From contig NZ_CP023173.1 of assembly GCF_002290085.1 (NCBI RefSeq), positions 790,781-854,780 of the forward strand: a DNA stretch of 64,000 nt, read 5' to 3'. A program made the translations under genes and the position numbers. The notes beneath the pieces are model-generated. The model made no database searches. It was not told the origin of the DNA and was given only the letters and a program-made list of their open reading frames with translations. The stretch comes from Mesoplasma chauliocola. GTDB taxonomy: Bacteria; Bacillota_I; Bacilli_A; Mycoplasmatales; Mycoplasmataceae. Positions 11,022 through 22,380 of this stretch are shown piece after piece. The number at the start of each line of letters is the position of its first letter. Within the stretch, counting starts at the first letter, position 1.

Positions 11022-11897
11022 TTATCTTTTAGCAGTTCATTTAAATGTAAATGTGGTTAAAGTAAATAATGCTGTTAAAATACCCAATGAACCAACAATT
11101 GGTTGTCATGAGGCAGTAAAACTATTTACAGCTCCTTGGAAAGTGGCTGCTTGAGTTGGAATGATTCATTGATCATTGGGTAATATTTCTGTTCAACCAG
11201 TTTGACTAAATGAATACATGTATAAGAAAACTGGGTATTTGTGTGGAATAAAATAAGTAAAAATTACCATTCCTTCACTTTTAAATAAAGATTGTGTTGG
11301 AAGCATTATCCCTGATAAAAATATACTGAAAAAATATACCATCATTACTACACCTTGAATTGAACCAGATGAATTTGCAATACCTCCGAACAATGTTGCT
11401 AATGCAATTGATGTTGCACAAATTAAAATTATTGATAAAAATAAATATCCTATTTTTATTGAGTTAAAACTTGATATAAAAGTGTTTTCACTTCCTGTTC
11501 CAAGCGTTGCAATGCTTAATATTGTGTTAAAAGATAAAACAACTAAATAAAAGAATATTCCTGCTAAAAGGTAAACTAGTCAAATAGAAGCAATAAACAT
11601 ACTCTTTTTAACCCCTGTTATGTCTATTCTTTTTAAAAATACAGAGTTTTTTCATTCGACAATTGCTGGAGTTAATGAAGTTAAAACTGTCAAACATGGA
11701 AGAAGCGCATAATTAAATAGTGTTTTCCCTTCTTTTCCAAAAATGAAAAAAAACATTACAGAAAAAAATATAGGGACAACAAGCATAAATATAATGCTTC
11801 TTGGTTCTTTGGTAAATGACTTGTAAACAAGCGATGTTAAATTTTTAAAAATGCTTGTTTGTTTTTTTATGTCAAAACTTTTTAAACTTGCTTTCAT
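11022..11897 (-). CDS. ABC-2-type transporter permease
   Basis: The 291-aa membrane protein has a cytoplasmic N-terminus of about 35 residues followed by six hydrophobic segments, the layout of ABC-2 exporters. The start ATG overlaps the stop of the ATPase gene by one base (TAATG), so the two are coupled and form one exporter. The fifth segment contains FFSIFLSGIMLPTQSLF, the re-entrant-like FLSG pattern common in ABC-2 permeases. The cargo is unknown; drug, peptide or lipid export are all possible. Confidence 0.85.
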
Positions 11898-12601
11898 TAT
11901 TTTAGTTCTCCTTTAAAAAATAAATTCATTAAATCTCTGACTGATCCATATTTAGAAATAACAGCACTGATTTTTTTATCAAAGAATATATTTCCTTCAT
12001 GAATAATAACTATTCTGTCACACAAAATTTCAACTTCCTCTGGGTGATGTGAAACCAATAACAATGTTTGCTTATTTTGTTTTACGTTATCTCTAAAGAA
12101 ATCAGTAATTTTATATTGCAGTTCCATATCAAGACCTGTTGTTAATTCATCTAAAATAACAATTTTTGGGTTGTTCATAACAGAGATCATTGCATTAAAT
12201 CTCTGCTTTTGACCCCCTGACAATTTTTTTAAAGGTGTTTTAATAAACTCTTTTATATCAAAAACGTCTGAAATAATTGCCTCTCATTCTTTTGTAAATT
12301 TTGGATAAATACTTTTGTAAAAAGTTAACATATCACTTGGTGTTATTCCCGCTGGTCAATCACCTGTTTGAAGTTGAATTCCAATTTCAGCTTTGATATT
12401 TTCATCCAAATTAATTTTGATTGTACCTTTATCTGGTTTATTAAATTGTGCAATCATTTCAACTAATGTAGTTTTACCACAACCATTAGCTCCCATAATT
12501 GCAATTCTTTCACCTTCTTTTATATCAAGGTTAAAATCTTTTAATACAACTTTATTTTTAAATGACTTACTTAAATTTTTAATTTCAATTATATTTTTCA
12601 T
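11897..12601 (-). CDS. ABC exporter ATP-binding protein
   Basis: This is a single 234-aa nucleotide-binding domain. Walker A is GANGCGKTT near residue 37, the Q-loop follows in GIQLQTGD, the signature is LSGGQKQR, Walker B is IVILDELTTGLD, and the switch is SHH. All catalytic residues are present. It is the first gene of a two-gene operon with the ABC-2 permease. The promoter region is shared with the divergent acetyltransferase at 12708. Confidence 0.93.
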
Positions 12602-12707
12602 GTTTTCTCCTTTTCATATAAATCTAATAATAGCACTAAAAGAAAAATAATAAAATGCAAATAATATTAAAGGTATATAATATTTTTAATTAGATTGGGG
12701 GGTTAAT

Positions 12708-13220
12708 ATGGAGATAAAAATTATTAAACCAAGCTTAAAAAATAAGAATGCAATTTTAAAAGCATTAAAAAATTTCATGCAATACCCTGAAGAAATAGAA
12801 GATAAAATTCAAGGTTCCTCAGATATTCTTTCATTTCAAACAGTCGAAGAGTGAATTGACTTTGTTAAAGAAGGAGTTGGGTTCCCAGGCTGAATGCCTT
12901 TTAAACAGTATATTGCGATTAACAACCAAAACGAAGTTATAGGTTTTATTAATTTAAGGTTAGAATTAAATGAAAACTTATTAAATTTTGGTGGCCACAT
13001 TGGTTATGGTGTAGCACCACGCTATAGAAATATGGGATTAGCAACAGAAATGCTAGCACAAACATTAAAAATAGCTAAAAAAGAAGGTATTAAAGAAATA
13101 CTAATAACTTGTTTAGATACAAACCCTGCTTCAGAAAAAGTTATTTTAAAAAATGGCGGAGTATATGAAAATTCAATAGAAAATGAGAACAAAATTTTCA
13201 AAAGATTCTGAATAAAATAA
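12708..13220 (+). CDS. GNAT family N-acetyltransferase
   Basis: This 170-aa protein shows a classic GNAT fold. It has IAINNQNEVIGFINLRLE (strands 2-3), GGHIGYGVAPRYRNMGLAT containing the R/Q-x-x-G-x-G/A acetyl-CoA loop (RNMGLA), a helix LAQTLKIAKKEG, and the late strand-turn CLDTNPASEKVILKNGG. Four TGA-Trp codons occur. It is one of the few plus-strand genes and is divergent from the ABC exporter. The ribosome binding site is GGGGGG 7 bases upstream of the ATG. It most resembles acetyltransferases acting on small amines or amino acids, but the substrate cannot be read. Confidence 0.88.
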
Positions 13221-13249
13221 AAAATCTCTTTCGAGATTTTTTATTTTTT
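13219..13249. terminator. Bidirectional intrinsic terminator
   Basis: AAAAAATCTC-TTTC-GAGATTTTTT lies between the convergent acetyltransferase and manA. It overlaps the last bases of the first and the stop codon of the second, and has T-runs in both directions. Confidence 0.85.
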
Positions 13250-14149
13250 AATTCAGTAAAAAATTATTTCAATTTCACCCTCTATTATAATTTCTGAAAA
13301 ATTGCTTAAAATAATTGCTGATTCACCTTTTTGAAATTTAACCCCTCCGATTGTTCCCTCGCCTTTAACAACAGTTAACTCAATTCAATATGAATCTTCA
13401 TACTTTACAAAATTTGTATGCAAAGTTGATTTATAAACAAATATTGAAAAGAAATTTGAAGAAAAAACTCTTCCACTTGCATTTTTAACAACATTCAATT
13501 TATTATCAGGAAAAGTTAAATTATCAATTGACTTTTCTATCTGCAATTCCCTTTTTTTTCCTTCTTCTAATCTGTCATAATCATAAAGTCTATAAGTGAC
13601 ATCACTTGATCTTTGAAGTTCAAAAACCTTTACATTTGCTGTTAAAGCATGAATTTTTCCAGATGGAACAAAAATGAAATCACCTTTATTAACTTTTATG
13701 GTTTTAAGCAATTTTTTTCAATTATTATTTTCAACACATTCAATAAATTCTTCTTTATTTTGAGCAGAATGCCCGTAAATAATTTCACTATCTTTTGGGC
13801 AATCTAAAACAATTCATGATTCGGGTTTTCCCAAGTCATTTTCATTTTTAATTGCATATTCATCATTTGGATGAACTTGAACGGATAAATTTTCAGTAGG
13901 GTTTATTACTTTTGAAAGTAATGGAAACTTTTCATAGCTTTCTCTTCCAAAAAAATTTTTATTATTTTGAAAAAAATCTTTTAAAGTTATTTCTTCATCA
14001 TCTAAAAAACTTAATCCGTTTGGATGAGCAGAAATAACTCAAGCCTCTCCAAATTTTTTATTGCTTGGGTTTTCATATCCCAAACTTTTTCAATCTTTTG
14101 AACCTCATATCTTTTCAGAAAAATGTGGCTTTATTTTTATTATTTTCAT
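13241..14149 (-). CDS. manA: Mannose-6-phosphate isomerase, class I
   Basis: The 302-aa ManA converts mannose-6-P and fructose-6-P. The cupin metal-binding motifs are VQVHPND near residue 93 and a Glu/His-bearing SGKIHAL near residue 163. The C-terminal half is a second small cupin-like domain. It lies 11 bases downstream of the PTS IIABC gene, so they share a transcript. This pairing suggests that the PTS may bring in mannose as well as, or instead of, fructose. Confidence 0.93.
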
Positions 14150-14160
14150 TTTAAATCTCT

Positions 14161-16596
14161 TTAAATTCTATTTTTATATTCTTCTCTATATTTTTTTCTT
14201 AAATCTATATTGCAATTTTTAATTTCATTTTCCTTAAGTTCTTTAATTTTTAAGATTTCAGAATTTAGTTTTTGTTTAAAATCTTTAAATTCTATTTTTG
14301 ATAAATCTGCCTTTTCCTTTTTACTTAGACTTTTTTCCTTTAAAGTTTTAATTTCAGAATTATATTTTTCTGAAATAAATTTTATATCTTTTTTAAGTGA
14401 AGAATTTTTTATAAACTCTTTTTCTTTTTTATTAATATTCATAAAATCTTTTTTTGCTATATTAACATTTATTTTATATTGTTCATTTACTTTTTCAATT
14501 TCATTTTTAAGTATATTTATTTCTTTTTCTGTACCATTATTTTCTTTTAGTTTTTTCATTTCTTCTTTGATTTGCAATATTTTTTCATGTTTTTCTAGCT
14601 TTAATGTTTCCAAATTAATAACATGTGCTTCTTTAACAGAACCATAAGCACCAGCATCTTTCATTTGTCAAATACCGTACAATGATGTTGTAACCGCTAC
14701 TCCACAAATTACAGCAATAAAGTAGTAAAGTGTCATGGGTCCATAAGGTACTGCTCCTAATATTGCAACAATTGGTCCACCATGTGCTGCTGCGTCAGTT
14801 ATCATAAAGGCACCAGCAATACCACCAGCAACAGCAGATCCAAGAACATTACAAATTATTGCTCTTTTTGGGTCTCTAATTGCAAATGGTATAGCACCTT
14901 CAGAAATCCCTATTGTTCCCATTATAATCGCAGCTATTCCCATTCCTCTTTCTTCTTCTGAGTAAAATCTTTTAAATAAAATTGTTGATAATCCCATTCC
15001 TAATGGTGCTACTGGGATTGCTGCTGACATTGCGCCCATTGGTTGTTGAACCCCAGCAGTAATTAGAGCAGAACATGTAATAAAAGCAATTTTATTAACT
15101 GGTCCACCCATATCAAATCCGGCCATTGCCCCTAATATAATACCTAAACCTAAACCTACTAATATACCTATATTGCCTGAGTTATATGCTTTTTCAATTC
15201 CTGCTTGCACTTGACTCATAACATATCCTATTGGTGCTCCTAAGATATATATAAATATTAATGATATTAATATACCAGCAGTTAGTGGTATAAAGAATAT
15301 TGGCATTGCTGGTGCAAGAGATTTTGGAACTTTTCAATTGTTAACTCATCTTACATAATATCCTACAACTAATCCTGCAATTATTGCTCCAATAAATCCC
15401 ATAGGAGTTGCTACAGCATCCATTCCCGGAATTCAAGAAGCTAATTTAGAAGTATCATTTCCTATAAATGCTCCAACCATAGCTGGTGCTATTGCCGCTC
15501 TACCAGCAATTGAATTTGCTATAAAACCAGCTAGCACAGGAATCATTAAAGTAAATGCTGCTCCACCAATGCTATCTAAAATAGCAAGTATACCTCACTT
15601 ATATTCACCATTTGGTCCAGCTGTTCCAGATTCAGGACCTCAAATTGCTTTTGCTAATCCTAATGAAAACGCTAAACAAATACCTCCCAATACTATCATT
15701 GGGATCATATATGAGATACCTGCTAAAATATGATTTAGTGGTGAATCATTTGTTGCTGCCTTTTTACCCTTTTGATTATTAAATCCTTCTGTATTATTGG
15801 ATTCATAAATTTTTCCATCCTTAATACTTTTATCAATTAATTTCTTAGGGTCTTTAATTGCATCAACAACTTTTGTAGCAAATATTTTTTTACCTACAAA
15901 ACGATCCATTTCAACAGAGATATCTGTTGCTAATATAATTACATCTGCCTCTTCAATTTCTTTATATGTTAATTTATTACCTACACCTTTTGATCCTTGG
16001 GTTTCAATTCTAATTTGATAGCCCATCTCTGCACCAGCTTTCAATAATTTTTCTTCAGCCATGTAAGTGTGTGCAATTCCAGTTACACAAGCTGTTATAC
16101 CTACAACTTTTACTTTACTTTTTAATTTAGTTTGTTCCTTTTCATTGTTTTCTTTTAATAAAATATTTAAAACATCTAATGAACTTTTAGGATTTTGCAA
16201 TTCTTTTTTAATTTCTTCATCCATAATTTTCACAGCTAGTGAGCTTAGCATTTTTAAGTGTTCTTCACCTGATGGTGTATCTGGAATAAGCAATGCTAAG
16301 ATAACGTTTGTTCCTTTTCCATCAAGTGATTTTCAATCTATTTTATTTTTAAGTTTTATATAAAATATAGAAGGTTGTGTTATTTCTTTTATTCTTGCAT
16401 GTGGTATAGCAAAACCATCCTCAAATCCTGTTGTTGATTGTTTTTCTCTTTGTTTAAATCCTTTAATAAGAGCTTTTTCATTACTTGTATATTTTAATTC
16501 ATAAGCTTTATTAGCAATATACTCAAAAACTTCAGCTTGTGTATTCAAATCTAAATTAATAAATATATTATTTTTGTTTAATATTTTTTTATCCAT
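14161..16596 (-). CDS. fruA: PTS fructose/mannose-family IIABC with C-terminal coiled coil
   Basis: The 811-aa protein has domains in the order IIA (phospho-His66 in FAIPHAR), IIB (phospho-Cys170 in GITACVTGIAHTYMAEE), IIC (about 285-640, multi-pass, with AAAHGGPIVAILGAV) and a C-terminal charged helical tail (about 645-811) rich in Lys and Glu. The tail is not part of normal fructose permeases. The ribosome binding site is AGGAGGC. It lies 81 bases downstream of rpiR and 11 bases upstream of manA. The substrate is fructose by family and possibly mannose by context; fruK is not in this window. Confidence 0.9.
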
Positions 16597-16655
16597 ATGG
16601 CCTCCTACTTAAATAGTACTCCATTTTATTCAAAAAATGAATATTTTTTCAGAAC

Positions 16656-16680
16656 ACAAAAAAATAATGGTACCCCATTA
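16656..16680 (-). terminator. Weak terminator between rpiR and fruA
   Basis: On the minus strand TAATGG-GGTA-CCATTA is followed by seven T. The stem overlaps the rpiR stop. It may reduce read-through from rpiR into fruA; an operator role for the same palindrome cannot be excluded. Confidence 0.5.
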
Positions 16681-17484
16681 CTTATTTTGCCATTTTCATT
16701 CTTCAACAACGTCTATTTCAGGTAAAATATTTTTCAACATTTCTCTAAAAATTAATTCTATTACTAAATTCATACAAGTTTTTGAAGTAAAAGAGAAAGA
16801 TCTAAATTTAGCATCCGTTGATGGTATTTTTATACAAATATCAACTTCATTTTCTCATTTACTCTTAAATTCCCCAGTTAATAAAATTATTTTTATTCCT
16901 TTAATAAGAGCTTTTTCAATTATTTTTGAAATTTCATTCTTATCCGAAGAATATGATATAACAATTAATACATCAGTCTTAGTCATAAAATTTAAATTTA
17001 TTAATTGTTGGTGTCAATCTAAACTTAACATTGCATATTTTCCAATTTTTGTTAATTTATGCTCAAACAAATATTTTATTGAATAATTTCCGCCAAGTGA
17101 AGCAACATTTATTTTATTTGCTTTTACTAATAAATCTGATGCCTTAATTATTTGACTATCATCAATTTTTTCTAAAGTATTTGTGATATCTAATAGCATT
17201 CTTTTTTTATTATCAAATAAATTATTTTTCTCATAATTGCTTTTAAAGTAAGTCTTAATTTCTTCATTTAATTTTTCTTTAAAAAGTTTATAATTTCCCT
17301 CTGGGTAAATTTCATTAATGAATCTAGTTGTTGTGGGTTGCGATGCTTGGCTTTTTTCAGCAAGTTGAGTTATTCCTAATGTAAACTTATTATTTTTTGT
17401 TATTTCACTAATTATAGTTTCAGCAATTCTTCTTTGTGATTTTTCCTGTTCATTACTTGCTTTATAAACTTTTTCAATTATCAT
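16678..17484 (-). CDS. RpiR-family sugar-phosphate-sensing regulator
   Basis: The 268-aa protein has an N-terminal helix-turn-helix (about 1-75, with GITQLAEKSQASQPTTTRFI) and a C-terminal SIS domain (about 105-240, starting INVASLGGNYSIKYLFEHKL with VLIVISYSSDKNE as the sugar-phosphate loop). It stands directly upstream of fruA-manA in the same direction, so it very likely controls that operon in response to a sugar phosphate. A perfect 22-bp palindrome overlaps its own promoter region, suggesting autoregulation. Confidence 0.88.
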
Positions 17485-17502
17485 AAAATTTCTCCCTTTT
17501 TA

Positions 17503-17524
17503 TTTTAATAATATATTATTAAAA
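17503..17524. promoter_or_regulatory. 22-bp perfect palindrome in the rpiR promoter, candidate operator
   Basis: The 11-base half TTTTAATAATA is followed exactly by its reverse complement with no spacer. A TATAAT preceded by TTG lies directly beside it at 17526-17531 on the minus strand, and the rpiR start is about 20 bases downstream. The position between the -10 box and the ribosome binding site is right for a repressor. Confidence 0.45.
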
Positions 17525-17545
17525 AATTATACAACTATAATAATT

Positions 17546-19144
17546 CTAAGAATTTTTAATTATAGCTTCAACAAATCCCTTAAATAAAGGATTGGGTTTG
17601 TTTGGTCTTGAAGTAAACTCTGGATGAAATTGGGTTGCTACAAAAAATGGGTGTGCTGGTATCTCAATCATTTCAACAAGTTTTTTATCTTCATATATTC
17701 CTGAAAATACTAAACCCTTATCTTCTAATGACTTCATATATTCGTTATTAAATTCATATCTATGTCTGTGTCTTTCAAAGACCTCATTTGCTCCATATAA
17801 TTTTTCTGCAATTGTTCCTTTTTTAATAGTTGTCTTATAAAAAGCACCAAGTCTTAAAGTGCCGCCTAAGTTTTGAACATCAATTCCTCTAATGAAATCA
17901 AAGATAGGTGCTGTAGTTGCCTGATCAAATTCTGTCGAGTTTGCTGTTGAGAGATTTAATCAATCTCTCGCCATTGAAATAGTCGCTATTTGCATTCCAA
18001 GACAAATACCCAAATATGGGATATTGTTTTCTCTTGCAAATTTAGACGCCAAAATCATACCTTCAACTCCACGATCACCAAATCCACCAGGCACTAAGAT
18101 ACCTTTAGCGTTTTTTAATACTTCTTGGTAATTATTTTCATTAATTTTATCAGCTTGAATTCAATTAATTTTTAATTTTCTATTAAACTCATATCCCGAT
18201 ATTTTCAATGATTCAATAACAGATAGATAAGCATCTTGTAATTCAATATATTTTCCTACAAAAGTAACTTCAAATTCTTGTTTTGATTGATTTATTTTCT
18301 CAATAAATTTGATTCAAGCAGTCATATCAGTTTTTGTTACTTTAATTTGTAATTGTTCTAAAACAAGTGCATGAAGATTTTGATTATACATTTCTAGTGG
18401 AACTTCATAAATAGATTCCTTATCAATTGCGTCAATTACATTTGTTGTAGGTATGTTACAAAATAATGATATTTTTTCTTTAATATCTTTTGAAGAATGC
18501 TTATCAGTTCTTTGAACAATAATATCTGGTTGAATTCCTAAACTTAATAATTCTTTAACAGACATCTGAATAGGTTTTGTTTTATATTCTTTTGATGCAC
18601 TTAAATATAACAACAATGCAACGTGAATAAAAACTACACTTTCTTTTCCTTGTTCCATTCTAATTTGTCTAATTGCTTCAATAAATGGCTGAGATTCGAT
18701 ATCACCAACTGTTCCACCAATTTCAGAAATGATAATATCTGCACCTGAAGTTTTAGCTGCTTGATAAACTTTATTTTTTATTGAATCAGTAATGTGAGGA
18801 ACAACTTGTATAGTTTGGCCTCCTCAATCCCCGCGTCTTTCAGCATTAATGGTTTCAAGATATATTTTTCCAGCTGATGTTGATGACATCTTTGTCAATT
18901 TTTCATCAATAAATCTTTCATAATGCCCTAAGTCTAAATCAGTTTCCCCACCATCATCTGTAACAAAAACTTCTCCATGCTGATAAGGACTCATTGTTCC
19001 TGGGTCCACATTTAAATATGGATCAAATTTTTGCATGAACACTTTTAACCCACTTGCTTTCAATAAATTTCCTAACGAACTAGCTGTGATTCCTTTTCCT
19101 AAGCCTGAAACCACTCCACCAGTTACAAATACAAATTTTGCCAT
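17546..19144 (-). CDS. pyrG: CTP synthase
   Basis: The 532-aa enzyme aminates UTP to CTP with glutamine. The synthetase domain starts with [20 protein letters not shown] (P-loop), followed by [20 protein letters not shown]. The amidotransferase domain carries GGFGDRG, the nucleophile Cys in YLGICLGMQ, and the catalytic His-Glu in QFHPEF. Six TGA-Trp codons are present. The length is normal. It follows rpoE by 69 bases containing a terminator, so it has its own transcript. It connects uracil uptake to CTP and dCTP supply. Confidence 0.97.
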
Positions 19145-19166
19145 AATCTTACTCCTTCTAAAAAAT

Positions 19167-19205
19167 AAAAAAAGTTGCTAAAACATAAAAGCTCACAACT
19201 TTTTC
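19167..19205 (-). terminator. Intrinsic terminator of rpoE
   Basis: On the minus strand AAAAAGTTG and CAACTTTTT pair across an 18-base loop and are followed by T-rich sequence, directly after the rpoE stop at 19214. Confidence 0.7.
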
Positions 19206-19213
19206 TTTAAATA

Positions 19214-19636
19214 TTACATATCCTCATCTTCATCATAATAAATTGATGTAGCGTCGTCTTCTTCCTCTTCAACAAAAAGATCATCATAAATTTCTGGGTC
19301 TTCTTCGTCTTCATCTGAATTTATATTTTCTTCAGTTAAGTCTTCAGCGTCTTCATCTAAACTAATCATTTTCTTTTTAACAGGTTTTTCAACAAATTTT
19401 TTCTTAATATCTTCAATTTTTGAGTCATCACTTAATGCTCATTCGCCCTTTGGAGAAAGGGCAAATCTAACATCAAGAACTAAGTCACTATATAAATCAG
19501 CAATTGCTTCGTTTTCATCATTTTTATGATTTATAGCTTTATCTTTTATCGCGTCTCATATATCCATCAATTTGACTGGATTTTTACGTTTTTTTAAAAA
19601 AGCGTAAGCTAAATCAATGTTTGATAAATTTTCCAT
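19214..19636 (-). CDS. rpoE: RNA polymerase delta subunit
   Basis: This 140-aa protein has an N-terminal HARE-HTH domain (about 1-85, with DIAYAFLK-like LAYAFLKKRKNPVKLMDIW and WALSDDSK) and a C-terminal tail of almost continuous Asp/Glu, the hallmark of the Firmicute/Mollicute delta subunit. Delta displaces nucleic acid from RNA polymerase and helps recycling. It starts 28 bases after the HD hydrolase gene, in the gltX-HD-rpoE unit, and is followed by a terminator. Confidence 0.93.
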
Positions 19637-19664
19637 TTTATTCCCCCTTACTCTCTATCAAGTT

Positions 19665-20873
19665 TTACATAAATTCTTTTGGAAAAAAGAATTTTTTTAC
19701 TATTTTCTCATCTTCAAATTGTTTTACTGTATTAGCTAATAAACTAAACTTAGTAAGTGATTTTACTGTATTGTTTTTATCAACAATATAAATTGTTTGA
19801 TCTTTTCCTTCAATTACACCATCTCTATAAATATTTGGTTTCTTAGAAATTGGTTCAGTAAAGTAGTATTTAGGATCTTTACCCTGTTCTTTTAACATAT
19901 TCTTAATTTCTCTAATTTTCACTTCATCAGCTTCTTTTAATTTTAAAAAATTTCTGTTAATTATTCTAGAACCTAAATCACTTAAAATATGATCATTTTC
20001 CAATTGAGAATTTTTAATAATGTCTATCATTGTAAAATCATCTAAATTTAAGTATAAATCTGTTGAAATATTTTGTCCATTAAAAATTGCACTAAAATAT
20101 TTTTTTATTCTTGAATCTTTGAATTCATGACCTAATTCATTTAAATCCAGCAATCTTTTAAACCAATTTTGAAATGTTACATCAAAACCTGTTGAAAGTT
20201 GATGTTCATATACTTGTTTATACATATGATATCTACCTAATAGGTATGATTCTATAGCATGAATTGTTTTTTTGGGAAAAACTATTTTATCATCTATAAT
20301 TTTTACGTTTCTGATTAAAAATTCTATATCAACAGCTGCATAGTTAACACCGCAATAATATGAGTCACGCATCAAATAATCAATTCTATCTGCATCAAGT
20401 TGACTGCTTACTAGTGAATTTAAAACCTTTACTGGGTGTTTTCCTTCTAAAATAGCAACAACATCATTTGGGTTTATTTTATGCTTTTTCAAAATTTTTG
20501 ATATATTTCCACTTGGATTAGTAATTATATCAGCACTATATTGCTCATGATGTCTATTACCAATTTTTTCAAATGTGTGTGAAAATGGGCCATGACCTAT
20601 ATCATGCATTAAACCTGCTAATAAAACTGCTGTTCTATCTTTATGAGGTATTTTTAAAAAGTCTGGAGTTTTTAAAAATTGATTAATAATATGATAAACG
20701 CCTATACAGTGTGTAAATCTTGTGTGCGTTGCACCTGCATAAGCGTACTGAGAACCACCTAATTGTAATATGCGTCTTAGTCTTTGCATTTCAGGTGAGT
20801 TAATGATTTCCATAAAAACTTCTTCGTTGATGAATATATCACCATGCACACTATCTCTAAATACTTTTTCCAT
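19665..20873 (-). CDS. HD-domain nucleotide phosphohydrolase (YwfO/SAMHD1-like)
   Basis: The 402-aa soluble HD hydrolase has the four HD metal ligands in HTRFTHCIGVYH, LMHDIGHGPFSHTFE and SSQLDADRIDYLMRDS. This last DADRxDYLxRDS signature and the size place it in the dNTP triphosphohydrolase group that includes Bacillus YwfO and SAMHD1. The start is the ATG reading MEKVFRDSVHG, 8 bases after AGGGG; a TTG two codons upstream is less likely. It sits between gltX and rpoE, a common Mollicute order. Likely role: dNTP pool control. Confidence 0.9.
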   Translation of the reverse strand: MEKVFRDSVHGDIFINEEVFMEIINSPEMQRLRRILQLGGSQYAYAGATHTRFTHCIGVYHIINQFLKTPDFLKIPHKDRTAVLLAGLMHDIGHGPFSHTFEKIGNRHHEQYSADIITNPSGNISKILKKHKINPNDVVAILEGKHPVKVLNSLVSSQLDADRIDYLMRDSYYCGVNYAAVDIEFLIRNVKIIDDKIVFPKKTIHAIESYLLGRYHMYKQVYEHQLSTGFDVTFQNWFKRLLDLNELGHEFKDSRIKKYFSAIFNGQNISTDLYLNLDDFTMIDIIKNSQLENDHILSDLGSRIINRNFLKLKEADEVKIREIKNMLKEQGKDPKYYFTEPISKKPNIYRDGVIEGKDQTIYIVDKNNTVKSLTKFSLLANTVKQFEDEKIVKKFFFPKEFM

Positions 20874-20884
20874 AATCAAAACCC

Positions 20885-22351
<1,467 letters not shown>

Positions 22352-22380
22352 TTAAAACTTTATTTATTTTACCAATTTAT

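Noticed and set aside
11022..12601. ABC pair considered as a second nucleoside or nutrient importer
   Set aside because: There is a single ATPase domain with an ABC-2-type permease and no binding protein, which is the exporter arrangement.
14210..14647. Plus-strand open frame opposite the PTS coiled-coil tail
   Set aside because: A Phe/Ser/Leu-rich shadow of the Lys/Glu-rich coding strand, with no ribosome binding site.
16665..16680. Palindrome TAATGG/CCATTA as operator for the PTS operon
   Set aside because: It is followed by seven T on the minus strand right at the rpiR stop, so an intrinsic terminator is the simpler reading; kept as such with low confidence.
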